Origin: Bordetella genomosp. 9
Lineage (GTDB): Bacteria; Pseudomonadota; Gammaproteobacteria; Burkholderiales; Burkholderiaceae_B
Assembly (NCBI RefSeq): GCF_002261425.1
Contig: NZ_NEVJ01000003.1
Location: forward strand, 1,178,001-1,242,000
Length of the DNA: 64,000 nucleotides
Direction: 5' to 3'
The translations under genes were made by a program, and so were the position numbers. Under the pieces are notes generated by a model that saw only the letters and a program-made list of their open reading frames with translations, was not told where the DNA came from and did no database searches. This document shows, piece by piece, positions 24,689 through 34,447 of the stretch (position 1 is its first letter; each line of letters begins with the position of its first letter).

Positions 24689-25057
24689 ATGTTTGACCAC
24701 ATAGGCATACGCTCAGGCAACCCTGAAGGCCTGGAGGCATTTTTTCTTCGCGCTCTGGCGCCATTGGGCGTGACGACCGCCATGCGGGGCCCGCATGGCG
24801 CGGGGCTGGGAAAGAGTGGAAAGCCCTCGCTGTGGATCCACGCGACCACTGAGAAACCGACCCCGCTGCACCTCGCGTTCACCGCCGAGCACCGTAGCCA
24901 GGTGGATGCGTTCTACGCATCGGCCATCGCGGCAGGCGGTCAGGACAACGGGCCTCCCGCACTGCGGCCGCATTACCACCCGCACTACTACGCCGCCTTC
25001 GTCATCGGGCCGGACGGCCACAACGTCGAGGTGGTCTGTCATCGGCCAGAAGCCTGA
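24689..25057 (+). CDS. VOC (glyoxalase/bleomycin resistance) family protein
   Basis: A 122-residue protein with the paired beta-alpha-beta-beta-beta modules of the VOC superfamily: MFDHIGIRSGNPEGLEAFF at the start and HYHPHYYAAFVIGPDGHNVE with the terminal metal-ligand glutamate. It is a single-domain member that would dimerise. The substrate is unknown. It converges on a truncated VOC gene of the opposite strand (25106). Confidence 0.87.
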   Translation: MFDHIGIRSGNPEGLEAFFLRALAPLGVTTAMRGPHGAGLGKSGKPSLWIHATTEKPTPLHLAFTAEHRSQVDAFYASAIAAGGQDNGPPALRPHYHPHYYAAFVIGPDGHNVEVVCHRPEA

Positions 25058-25105
25058 TTTGGAACCTGCGAAATCGCAGCCACTGGCGTCGGGGCCGTCG
25101 GCCGA

Positions 25106-25410
25106 TCAACCCCTCGGGATCGGCTTGAAGAAATTGACGGGGTTGCCGTCGGGATCGCGGAACAACATCGAGCGGTTGCCCCACGGCATATCCTTGGGTT
25201 GCTGCAACCAGTCCGCCACGAACGGATCGATCCGCGCGCGCTCTGCATCGACATCGTCGACTTCGAATTCGAGGATCGCCGACCTGTTCGCGCTTGCCGA
25301 CCATTCCACGCCATGCATGAGATTTGCGGCCTTCCGGCTGGCGATCGCGAGGATAGCGCCGCCCGGATGCAGCTCGACATAGTTATCATCGCCCTTGGGC
25401 GAAACGCCGA
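25106..25410 (-). pseudogene. VOC-family protein remnant lacking its 5' end
   Basis: The minus strand encodes the later part of a glyoxalase-like protein: DDNYVELHPGGAILAIASRK, then EFEVDDVDAERARI and LFRDPDGNPVNFFKPIPRG before the stop. The first 30 or so residues, which hold the first metal ligand, and the start codon are missing. At about 25410 the coding sequence meets a TetR remnant running the other way. No ribosome-binding site or family-like start is seen upstream, so it is probably not expressed as a working enzyme. Confidence 0.78.
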
Positions 25411-25702
25411 GGACCCGGCCTGGGCCTCGGTCTATCCGTCGATCATCGATGCCGCCGAGCGCGATCCCGAAATCGCCGCGCTGCAGGCTGGACTGCACAA
25501 GGCCTTCATGCCGCCGTTCCACGCTGCCGTCGAACAAGCCAAGGACAGGGGTGAAGTGCAGCCGGAGAAGTCAGCCGCCGAAGTGACCGCGGCGGTGGTT
25601 GGTCCACTCTTTTATCGCCGCTGGTTCTCCAAAGAGGCGATCGATGACCGCTTCATCGAAAACACAATCGATGGAGCGGTTAAGGCCGCTCTCGGCCGTT
25701 GA
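25411..25702 (+). pseudogene. TetR regulator remnant, paralogue of the regulator at 11762-12340
   Basis: The plus strand encodes the last 95 or so residues of a TetR regulator: AWASVYPSIIDAAERDPEIA, HKAFMPPFHAAVEQAKDRGE and VGPLFYRRWFSKEAIDDRFI. These match the intact TetR protein at 11762-12340 at most positions, and the DNA is about 80 percent identical where I aligned it by eye (last 105 bases). The helix-turn-helix half is missing. It faces the truncated VOC gene head to head, indicating that a divergent pair lost both 5' halves and its promoter region. Confidence 0.82.
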
Positions 25703-25796
25703 CGTTGGCGTGTCTATATTGGGTGCCGGCGCTGCGCCTACAGGCTTGGTCGGCTCCATTAGCGCAGCCTTGGGCGTGAGGTTCTAGCGCGGCAAA

Positions 25797-27389
25797 TCAC
25801 TCCCACTCGATCGTCGCCGGCGGCTTGCTGCTCACGTCATACACGACCCGATTGATCCCCCGCACCTCATTGATAATCCGCCCGCTGACTTTCGCCAGCA
25901 AGGGATACGGCAACGGCGCCCAATCCGCGGTCATGAAGTCCGACGTCTGCACCGCGCGCAGCGCGACGACGTAGTCGTAGGTCCGTCCATCGCCCATCAC
26001 GCCCACCGACTTCACCGGCAGGAACACGGCGAAGGCCTGCGACGTCAGGTCGTACCAGGACTTGCCGCTGACCGGATCCAGCGTGCTGCGCAATTCCTCG
26101 ATGAAGATCGCGTCCGCGCGACGCAGCAGATCGGCGTATTCCGTCTTGACCTCGCCCAGGATGCGCACGCCCAATCCCGGTCCCGGGAACGGATGGCGAT
26201 ACACCATGGAATGCGGCAGGCCCAGTGCGACGCCCAGCTCGCGGACTTCGTCCTTGAACAGTTCGCGCAGCGGCTCCAGCAGCTTCAGGTTCAGTGTTTC
26301 CGGCAGGCCGCCGACGTTATGGTGCGACTTGATCGCCACGGCCTTGCCGGTTTTCGCGCCGGCCGACTCGATGACGTCGGGATAGATCGTGCCCTGCGCC
26401 AGCCACTTGGCCGCCTTCAGCTTGCCGGCTTCGGCCTGGAAGACTTCGACGAACTCGCGGCCGATGATCTTGCGCTTGGCTTCGGGATCGGAGACGCCCG
26501 CCAGCTTGCCCATGAACTGTTCGCTGGCGTCGATGTGCAGGATCTTCACGCCCATGTTTTCGGCGAAGGTCTGCATGACCTGCTTGCCTTCGTCCAGGCG
26601 CAGCAGGCCGTGGTCGACGAACACGCAGGTCAGCTGGTCGCCGATGGCCTTGTGGATCAAGGCCGCGGCCACGGAAGAATCGACGCCGCCGGACAGGCCC
26701 AGGATGACCTCGTCATCGCCGACCTGTTCGCGAATGCGCTGCACGGCTTCGGAGACGTAGTCGGGCATGTTCCAGTCGCCCTGGCAACCCGCGATATCGC
26801 GAACGAAGCGTTCCAGCAGGGCCTTGCCCTGGATGGTGTGGGTGACTTCGGGATGGAACTGCACGCCGTAGAAACCGCGCGCTTCGTCGGCCATGCCGGC
26901 GATGGGGCAGGAAGGCGTGGAGGCCATCAGCTTGAAGCCCGGGGGCAGCTGGGTGACCTTGTCGCCGTGGCTCATCCAGACCTTCAGCATGCCGTAGCCT
27001 TCGGGCGTGGTGAAGTCCTCGATATCCGTCAGCAGGCGCGTGTGGCCATGCGCGCGCACTTCGGCGTAGCCGAATTCACGATGGTCGGACCACTCGACCT
27101 TGCCGCCCAGTTGCTGCGCCATGCTTTGCATGCCGTAGCAGATGCCCAGGACGGGAACGCCGACTTCGAACACGGCCTGCGGCACGCGCAGCGAGCCTTC
27201 GTCATAGGCCGAGGCGTGGCTGCCGGACAGGATGATGCCTTTCAGCCCCTGCGATCGCTGTTCGCGCACGAAATCGTCGCCGACGTCGCCGGGGTGGATT
27301 TCGCAGTACACGCCGGTTTCGCGCACGCGGCGGGCGATAAGCTGGGTGACCTGTGAACCGTAATCGAGGATCAGAATGCGCTGGTGCAT
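25797..27389 (-). CDS. guaA: GMP synthase (glutamine-hydrolysing)
   Basis: A 530-residue enzyme that aminates XMP to GMP. The class-I glutamine amidotransferase domain (residues 1-200) has the catalytic cysteine in [17 protein letters not shown] and the His/Glu pair in [11 protein letters not shown]. The ATP pyrophosphatase domain has the P-loop [20 protein letters not shown]. The C-terminal dimerisation domain ends with [16 protein letters not shown], the universal GuaA ending. The ATG at 27389 starts [13 protein letters not shown]. It lies 82 nt downstream of guaB, with a stable hairpin between. Confidence 0.98.
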   Translation of the reverse strand: MHQRILILDYGSQVTQLIARRVRETGVYCEIHPGDVGDDFVREQRSQGLKGIILSGSHASAYDEGSLRVPQAVFEVGVPVLGICYGMQSMAQQLGGKVEWSDHREFGYAEVRAHGHTRLLTDIEDFTTPEGYGMLKVWMSHGDKVTQLPPGFKLMASTPSCPIAGMADEARGFYGVQFHPEVTHTIQGKALLERFVRDIAGCQGDWNMPDYVSEAVQRIREQVGDDEVILGLSGGVDSSVAAALIHKAIGDQLTCVFVDHGLLRLDEGKQVMQTFAENMGVKILHIDASEQFMGKLAGVSDPEAKRKIIGREFVEVFQAEAGKLKAAKWLAQGTIYPDVIESAGAKTGKAVAIKSHHNVGGLPETLNLKLLEPLRELFKDEVRELGVALGLPHSMVYRHPFPGPGLGVRILGEVKTEYADLLRRADAIFIEELRSTLDPVSGKSWYDLTSQAFAVFLPVKSVGVMGDGRTYDYVVALRAVQTSDFMTADWAPLPYPLLAKVSGRIINEVRGINRVVYDVSSKPPATIEWE

Positions 27390-27409
27390 GGTTGGCTCTA
27401 AATAGAAAA

Positions 27410-27444
27410 GCGCACCGGCGGGAAGCGGGCTTCCTCCGGTGCGC
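27410..27444 (-). terminator. Hairpin with T-rich tail between guaB and guaA
   Basis: GCGCACCGG (27410-27418) pairs perfectly with CCGGTGCGC (27436-27444), and GGAAG/CTTCC pair again inside the loop. In the guaB-to-guaA direction it is followed by CTTTTCTATTT and then, after about 20 nt, by the guaA start. This looks like an intrinsic terminator or attenuator that would lower guaA expression relative to guaB. Confidence 0.7.
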
Positions 27445-27471
27445 GGATGCTGCGTGGCGGTGCGCCGGAAA

Positions 27472-28932
27472 TCACTCGGCGCGGTAGTTCGGCGCTTCCT
27501 TGGTGATCTGCACGTCATGGACGTGCGATTCGCGGAAACCCGCGGACGTGATCTGCACGAACTGGGTCTTGGTGCGCATCTCGTCGATGGTGGCGCAGCC
27601 GCAATACCCCATGGAGGCACGCACGCCGCCGGCCAGTTGGTAGATGATCTGCAGCACGCTGCCCTTGTAGGGGACGCGGCCTTCGATCCCTTCCGGCACC
27701 AGCTTGTCGGCGTTATTGGCGGGATCCTGGAAATAGCGGTCGGCTGAACCATCCGCCATCGCGCCCAGGCTGCCCATGCCGCGATACGACTTGTACGAAC
27801 GGCCCTGGAACAGGACGACTTCGCCCGGGGCTTCTTCGGTACCGGCGAACATGCCGCCCATCATGCAGGCGAAGGCGCCGGCCGACAGGGCCTTGGCGAC
27901 GTCGCCGGAATAGCGGATGCCGCCGTCGGCGATCAAGGGGACGCCGGTGCCTTCCAGCGCCTTGGCGACGTCGGAAATGGCGGTGATCTGCGGCACGCCC
28001 ACGCCGGCGACGACGCGGGTGGTGCAGATGGAGCCGGGGCCGATGCCGACCTTGACGCCGTCGGCGCCGTATTCGAGCAAGGCGCGGGCGGCTTCCGCGG
28101 TGGCGATGTTGCCGCCGATGACGTCGACCTTGGGGTAGTTCTTCTTGACCCAGCGCACGCCTTCCAGCACGCCCTGGGAATGGCCGTGGGCGGTATCGAC
28201 GATGATGACGTCGACGCCGGCGGCGACCAGTTTTTCAACGCGTTCTTCCGTGCCCGCGCCCACGCCGACCGCGGCGCCGACACGCAACTGGCCTTGGGCG
28301 TCCTTGTTGGCTTGCGGGTGCGCGGTGTTCTTGACGATGTCCTTGACAGTGGCCAAGCCGCGCAGTTCGAAGGCGTCGTTAACGATCAGGACGCGTTCCA
28401 GGCGATGCTTGTGCATCAGGTGCTGGGCTTCGTCCAGGGTGGCGCCTTCGCGCATGGTGACCAGGCGTTCCTGCGGGGTCATGATGTTGCGCAGGGGTTC
28501 GTCCAGCCGCGTCTCGAAGCGCAGGTCGCGGTTGGTGACGATGCCGACCACCTTGCGGCCTTCCACCACCGGCAGCCCGGAAATCCCATGCTGCTGCTGC
28601 AGGGCGATGGCGTCGCGCACTTTCATCTGCGGCGTGACGGTGATCGGGTCGATCACGATGCCGAATTCGTGCCGCTTCACGCGGGCGACTTCCCGGGCCT
28701 GTTCATCCGCCGTCAGGTTCTTGTGGATGATGCCTATCCCGCCTTCCTGCGCCATGGCGATCGCCAGGCGCGACTCCGTCACGGTATCCATGGCGGCGGA
28801 CACAAGCGGAATGTTCAGGGTGATATTGCGAGTGAGGCGGGTGGCCAGCGACGTGTCGCGCGGCAGCACCTGGGAGAACGCGGGCACCAACAGAACGTCG
28901 TCGAAGGTGAGCGCAGTTTGGATGAGACGCAT
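27472..28932 (-). CDS. guaB: Inosine-5'-monophosphate dehydrogenase
   Basis: A 486-residue enzyme that oxidises IMP to XMP with NAD, the committed step to guanine nucleotides. The TIM barrel is interrupted by a CBS pair at about residues 95-210 ([20 protein letters not shown]). The catalytic loop is [20 protein letters not shown] with the active cysteine. The flap holds [10 protein letters not shown]. The start is [20 protein letters not shown], a standard family start. A TATAAT -10 (28957-28962) lies upstream. It is in line with guaA. Confidence 0.98.
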   Translation of the reverse strand: MRLIQTALTFDDVLLVPAFSQVLPRDTSLATRLTRNITLNIPLVSAAMDTVTESRLAIAMAQEGGIGIIHKNLTADEQAREVARVKRHEFGIVIDPITVTPQMKVRDAIALQQQHGISGLPVVEGRKVVGIVTNRDLRFETRLDEPLRNIMTPQERLVTMREGATLDEAQHLMHKHRLERVLIVNDAFELRGLATVKDIVKNTAHPQANKDAQGQLRVGAAVGVGAGTEERVEKLVAAGVDVIIVDTAHGHSQGVLEGVRWVKKNYPKVDVIGGNIATAEAARALLEYGADGVKVGIGPGSICTTRVVAGVGVPQITAISDVAKALEGTGVPLIADGGIRYSGDVAKALSAGAFACMMGGMFAGTEEAPGEVVLFQGRSYKSYRGMGSLGAMADGSADRYFQDPANNADKLVPEGIEGRVPYKGSVLQIIYQLAGGVRASMGYCGCATIDEMRTKTQFVQITSAGFRESHVHDVQITKEAPNYRAE

Positions 28933-28956
28933 GGGAAACTCCGGGCGCAAAGCAAG

Positions 28957-28962
28957 ATTATA
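28957..28962 (-). promoter_or_regulatory. Likely -10 element of the guaB promoter
   Basis: On the minus strand TATAAT lies 25 nt before the guaB ATG. The -35 region at 17-bp spacing is poor, so the strength of this promoter is uncertain. It is the only consensus-like hexamer between fusA and guaB. Confidence 0.5.
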
Positions 28963-29086
28963 CGCGTTCCGCCAGGAATTTCTAGGTGTAACCCCTAACA
29001 TACCGCGGTATGCGGTTATACGCGCGGCGCGCCCGCGCAACACCCGCCGGGCGGCCCCGCCGGGGAACCGCGCCGGCGTCCGACAG

Positions 29087-29110
29087 GCCGGGCCAGGGAC
29101 CTGGCCCGGC
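29087..29110 (-). terminator. Strong hairpin downstream of fusA
   Basis: GCCGGGCCAGG (29087-29097) and CCTGGCCCGGC (29100-29110) are exact complements around two bases, starting 13 nt past the fusA stop. No T-run follows, so it may act as a 3'-end stabiliser or Rho-assisted terminator instead of a classic intrinsic terminator. Confidence 0.55.
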
Positions 29111-29123
29111 GCCACCGTCCCGA

Positions 29124-31232
<2,109 letters not shown>

Positions 31233-31513
31233 GATTTTCTCCAGGATGGGATCGTCCGCGGCCGGCCGGGCCGGATAGGCTGGGCCGACGAGCGCGATAC
31301 AGGCGCTTCAGGTAGCGCGACAACACTACGCACGCGGAACTCCGCCCGCTATATTCGCCTTGCCATACGGAAAGCGCAAGGGACGGAGAGGCGAAGTAAA
31401 TGGGGCGTTTCCCAGGCTTTCAAAGTTGCGTCCCTTATTATTTGGCTCTGGAACTCCGCCAAGTAAAATGCGTCCGTGCCGGCGTCCTCGCCAGCCTGTC
31501 TTTCCCCCGCCAC
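31233..31513. other. Intergenic region between divergent fusA and methyltransferase genes
   Basis: About 280 nt without a supported gene. A weak fusA promoter may be TTGCGC with GAATAT at 17-bp spacing on the minus strand near 31350-31380. The reading frames here give no family-like protein. I see no tRNA or clear terminator. Confidence 0.4.
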
Positions 31514-32374
31514 ATGTCCAATACCCACGAAATCCGCCCCGGCCAGTCCATCGAGCTGCTGAAGGAACTCCACATCCTGACGCGCGACGGCAAGATGAAC
31601 CAGGACAGCCGGCGCAAGCTCAAGCAGGTCTATCACCTGTTCCAGTTCATCGAACCGCTGCTCAAGAGCCTGAAGGAAGACGGCCGCGATATCTCGCTGG
31701 TCGACCATGGCGCGGGCAAGTCGTACCTGGGCTTCATCCTGTACGACCTGTTCTTCAAGGATCTGGACGACGGCTCGCATATCTACGGCATCGAAACGCG
31801 CGAAGCGCTGGTGCGCCATACGCGCGAACTGGCGCAGCGGCTGGGCTTCGCGGGCGGCATGTCCTTCCTGAACCTGTCGGTGGCCGACGCCACCGAGTCG
31901 ACCGAACTGCCGGCGTCGGTGGATGTGGTGACCGCCCTCCACGCCTGCGACACGGCGACGGACGACGCGATCCGCTTCGCGCTGCGCAAGCAGGCGCGCT
32001 ATATCGTGGTGGTGCCCTGCTGCCAGGCGGAAGTCGCGTCGGTGCTGCGGCGGCACAAGAAGAGCGTCATGGGCGACCCCCTTTCGGAAATCTGGCGTCA
32101 TCCGCTGCATACGCGGGAATTCGGCAGCCAGGTGACCAACGTGCTGCGTTGCCTGCAACTGGAAGCCCATGGCTACCAGGTCAGCGTGACGGAACTGGTC
32201 GGCTGGGAACACTCGATGAAGAACGAGCTGATCATCGCCCAGCACAAGCATCCGCCGCAACGGCGCGCCACCGAACGGCTGAACGCCATGCTGGAGCGCA
32301 TCGGGCTGGACGAATTGAAAGCGCGTTTCTTCGCGCCCGCCGCGACGGCCGGCGCCGCCACGCAATCGGCCTGA
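31514..32374 (+). CDS. Class I SAM-dependent methyltransferase (Methyltransf_32 type)
   Basis: A 286-residue protein. The SAM-binding start is LVDHGAGKSYLGFILYDLFF, followed by an acidic loop at IYGIETREALVRHTREL. The HACDTATDDAIRFAL and VVVPCCQAEVAS motifs match the family that includes METTL25, GSTCD and RRNAD1-like proteins. The start is the ATG at 31514 (MSNTHEIRPGQ); the frame is open upstream but has no similarity. Substrates of the bacterial members are unknown, RNA modification being one suggestion. Confidence 0.82.
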   Translation: MSNTHEIRPGQSIELLKELHILTRDGKMNQDSRRKLKQVYHLFQFIEPLLKSLKEDGRDISLVDHGAGKSYLGFILYDLFFKDLDDGSHIYGIETREALVRHTRELAQRLGFAGGMSFLNLSVADATESTELPASVDVVTALHACDTATDDAIRFALRKQARYIVVVPCCQAEVASVLRRHKKSVMGDPLSEIWRHPLHTREFGSQVTNVLRCLQLEAHGYQVSVTELVGWEHSMKNELIIAQHKHPPQRRATERLNAMLERIGLDELKARFFAPAATAGAATQSA

Positions 32375-32407
32375 CCGTCCAAGGGCGGCAGCGGCCAGCG
32401 GCCTGCC

Positions 32408-32956
32408 CTACCCGCCCGTCATCAGCTTGCGCCAGCCATCCCATCCCAGGCGGCGCATGGTGTCCTGATTGCGTTCGTAGATATCGTCAGGATCCGGATA
32501 GGCATCCACGGCCCGCGCGATGCTGTCCTCGCGCAGCAGGTGCAGGATGGGATAAGGCGAACGGTTCGTGCAGTTTTCGATATCGTCCTGCTCGGTATCG
32601 GCGAACTGGTAGTCCGGATGGAAGCTGGCGATCTGCAGGATGCCGCGCAGGCGCAGGCGCTTGAGGATGCGGTCGGCTTGAGTCAAGAAATCGTTGTACT
32701 CGGCAAAATCCAGCAGCGCCGACGGCAGTATGAGCAGCGTGGTATCGACGCGTTCGGGATCGCTGTCGGCCAGCAGGCGCAATTCGCTTTCGAGGTCGGC
32801 AGCCACCGCGGCCGCATCGGCGGCCGGACTGGCGACGTAGCGTATCTGTCCCTTCACGTGCACGGCCTTGGCGAAGGGACAGAGATTCAGCCCGATGACG
32901 GCGCGCGTCAGCCAGGCCTGGGTGGCGGCGATGGCGGCATCCGCTGACACCGGCAC
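32408..32956 (-). CDS. DUF1415 family protein
   Basis: A 182-residue conserved protein. Typical DUF1415 landmarks are AWLTRAVIGLNLCPFAKAVH near the N-terminus, LLILPSALLDFAEYNDFL in the middle, and IASFHPDYQFADTEQDDIEN then TNRSPYPILHLLREDSI. Conserved Cys and His residues could bind a metal, but no function has been proven for the family. Its start lies 3 nt after the stop of the M20 peptidase gene on the same strand, so they are probably co-transcribed. Confidence 0.88.
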   Translation of the reverse strand: MPVSADAAIAATQAWLTRAVIGLNLCPFAKAVHVKGQIRYVASPAADAAAVAADLESELRLLADSDPERVDTTLLILPSALLDFAEYNDFLTQADRILKRLRLRGILQIASFHPDYQFADTEQDDIENCTNRSPYPILHLLREDSIARAVDAYPDPDDIYERNQDTMRRLGWDGWRKLMTGG

Positions 32957-32959
32957 CGC

Positions 32960-34432
32960 TCAGGCCGCCGGCATGGCCGCGATGGTCTGCGCCACAGCGG
33001 CGGTCAGCTTCTTGCCATACGGCACGTGCAGGAATTCATTCGGCCCGTGCGCGTTCGACTTGGGACCGAGCACGCCGCAGACCATGAACTGCGCCTTGGG
33101 AAAGCCTTGCTGCAGCGTATTCATCAAGGGGATGGTGCCGCCCTGGCCGATATAGCCGCAGGGTGCGCCGTAGTACTGCCGGGACGCCGCGTCCAGCGCC
33201 GCGCTCAGCCAAGGCTGCGAAGCCGGTGCGTTCCATCCTGTGGCCTGCCCTTCGCTGGGCTTGAAGATGACCTTGGCGTTGTACGGGGCGTCGCGCTCCA
33301 GCAGGGATTTCAGCTCCTGGGCAGCGGCGACCGCGTCGACCAGCGGCGGCAGGCGCAGCGACAGCTTGAACGCGGTGCGCGGACGCAGGACGTTGCCCGC
33401 GTTCGAAAGCGGCGGCAGGCCATCGGCGCCCGTGACCGACAAGGTGGGCCGCCACGTGCGGTTCAACAGGGCTTCTTCCGGCTCGGTCGTCATCGGCAGC
33501 ACGAAGCCGCCGTCGGCGCCGCAGCTCCAGGGAAAGCGGCGCCAGACTTCATCACCCAATATCCTGGCGGTCGCATGGACCTGCTCGATGCGCTCGGCGG
33601 GGATCTCGCAATGGAAACTTTGCGGCAGCAGACGGCCAGTGCCGCTGTCTTCCAGGCGATCCAGCAGATGGCGCAGGATGCGAAAACTGGAGGGCACGAC
33701 GCCGCTGGAGTCGCCGGAGTGGACGCCTTCGTCCAGCACCTGCACTTCCAGCGTGCCCGACACCATGCCGCGCAGCGACGTCGTCATCCACAACTGGTCG
33801 TAATTGCCGGCGCCGGAATCCAGGCAGACCACCAGCGCGACATTGCCCAGGCGTTCGCGCAAGGCATCCACATAGGGCAGCAGGTCATAGCTGCCGGATT
33901 CCTCGCAGGTTTCGACGATGCCGACACAGCGCGGCCGCGGGATGCCCTGCTTGTCCAGCGCCAGGATGGCGGTCAGGGAAGCATAGATGGCGTAACCGTC
34001 ATCGGCGCCGCCCCGGCCATACAGCTTGCCGTCTTCATACTTGGGCGTCCACGGGCCCAGTCCGGCGCGCCAGCCGGAAAACTCGGGCTGCTTGTCCAGG
34101 TGGCCATACAGCAGCACGGTGTCGCCGTTGTCGGCGCGGGTGGCGGGCGCGTCGAAGAAGATCACCGGCGTGCGGCCGGGCAGGCGCACGATCTCCAGCT
34201 TCAGGCCGCCGACCTTCTGCGCTTCCACCCATTGCGCGGCGTCGCGCACCACGCGCTCGATATAGGCATTGGCTTCCCAGTCCGCGTCGAAGGCGGGACT
34301 CTTGGCGGGGATCGCGATGTAGTCGGTCAGCGCCGGCAGGATTTCGTTATCCCATTTCTGGTCGACGTAGGCCTGCAGGGCCTGCGGATCGATGGGACCG
34401 GAATGCGCGGAATCGGGGACTCGTGCGTTCAT
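32960..34432 (-). CDS. M20 family metallopeptidase (dipeptidase-like)
   Basis: A 490-residue zinc peptidase of the M20/M25/M40 clan. The first metal ligand is in VLLYGHLDKQPEFSGW. The bridging aspartate is in LYGRGGADDGYAIYASLTAI and the catalytic glutamate in CVGIVETCEESGSYDLL. The later ligand fits VVCLDSGAGNYDQ, and the lid domain includes EGVHSGDSSGVVPSSFRIL. The last ligand is in GQGGTIPLMNTLQQ. Homologues hydrolyse dipeptides or N-acylated amino acids. It is 15 nt from purL and 3 nt from DUF1415, all in one direction. Confidence 0.92.
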   Translation of the reverse strand: MNARVPDSAHSGPIDPQALQAYVDQKWDNEILPALTDYIAIPAKSPAFDADWEANAYIERVVRDAAQWVEAQKVGGLKLEIVRLPGRTPVIFFDAPATRADNGDTVLLYGHLDKQPEFSGWRAGLGPWTPKYEDGKLYGRGGADDGYAIYASLTAILALDKQGIPRPRCVGIVETCEESGSYDLLPYVDALRERLGNVALVVCLDSGAGNYDQLWMTTSLRGMVSGTLEVQVLDEGVHSGDSSGVVPSSFRILRHLLDRLEDSGTGRLLPQSFHCEIPAERIEQVHATARILGDEVWRRFPWSCGADGGFVLPMTTEPEEALLNRTWRPTLSVTGADGLPPLSNAGNVLRPRTAFKLSLRLPPLVDAVAAAQELKSLLERDAPYNAKVIFKPSEGQATGWNAPASQPWLSAALDAASRQYYGAPCGYIGQGGTIPLMNTLQQGFPKAQFMVCGVLGPKSNAHGPNEFLHVPYGKKLTAAVAQTIAAMPAA

Positions 34433-34447
34433 GGAAACTCCTTGCGG

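Noticed and set aside
25797..27356. Long plus-strand frames opposite guaA and guaB (for example 26193-27356)
   Set aside because: They are antisense shadows of high-GC coding DNA with low-complexity composition and no family similarity; guaA and guaB on the minus strand are certain.
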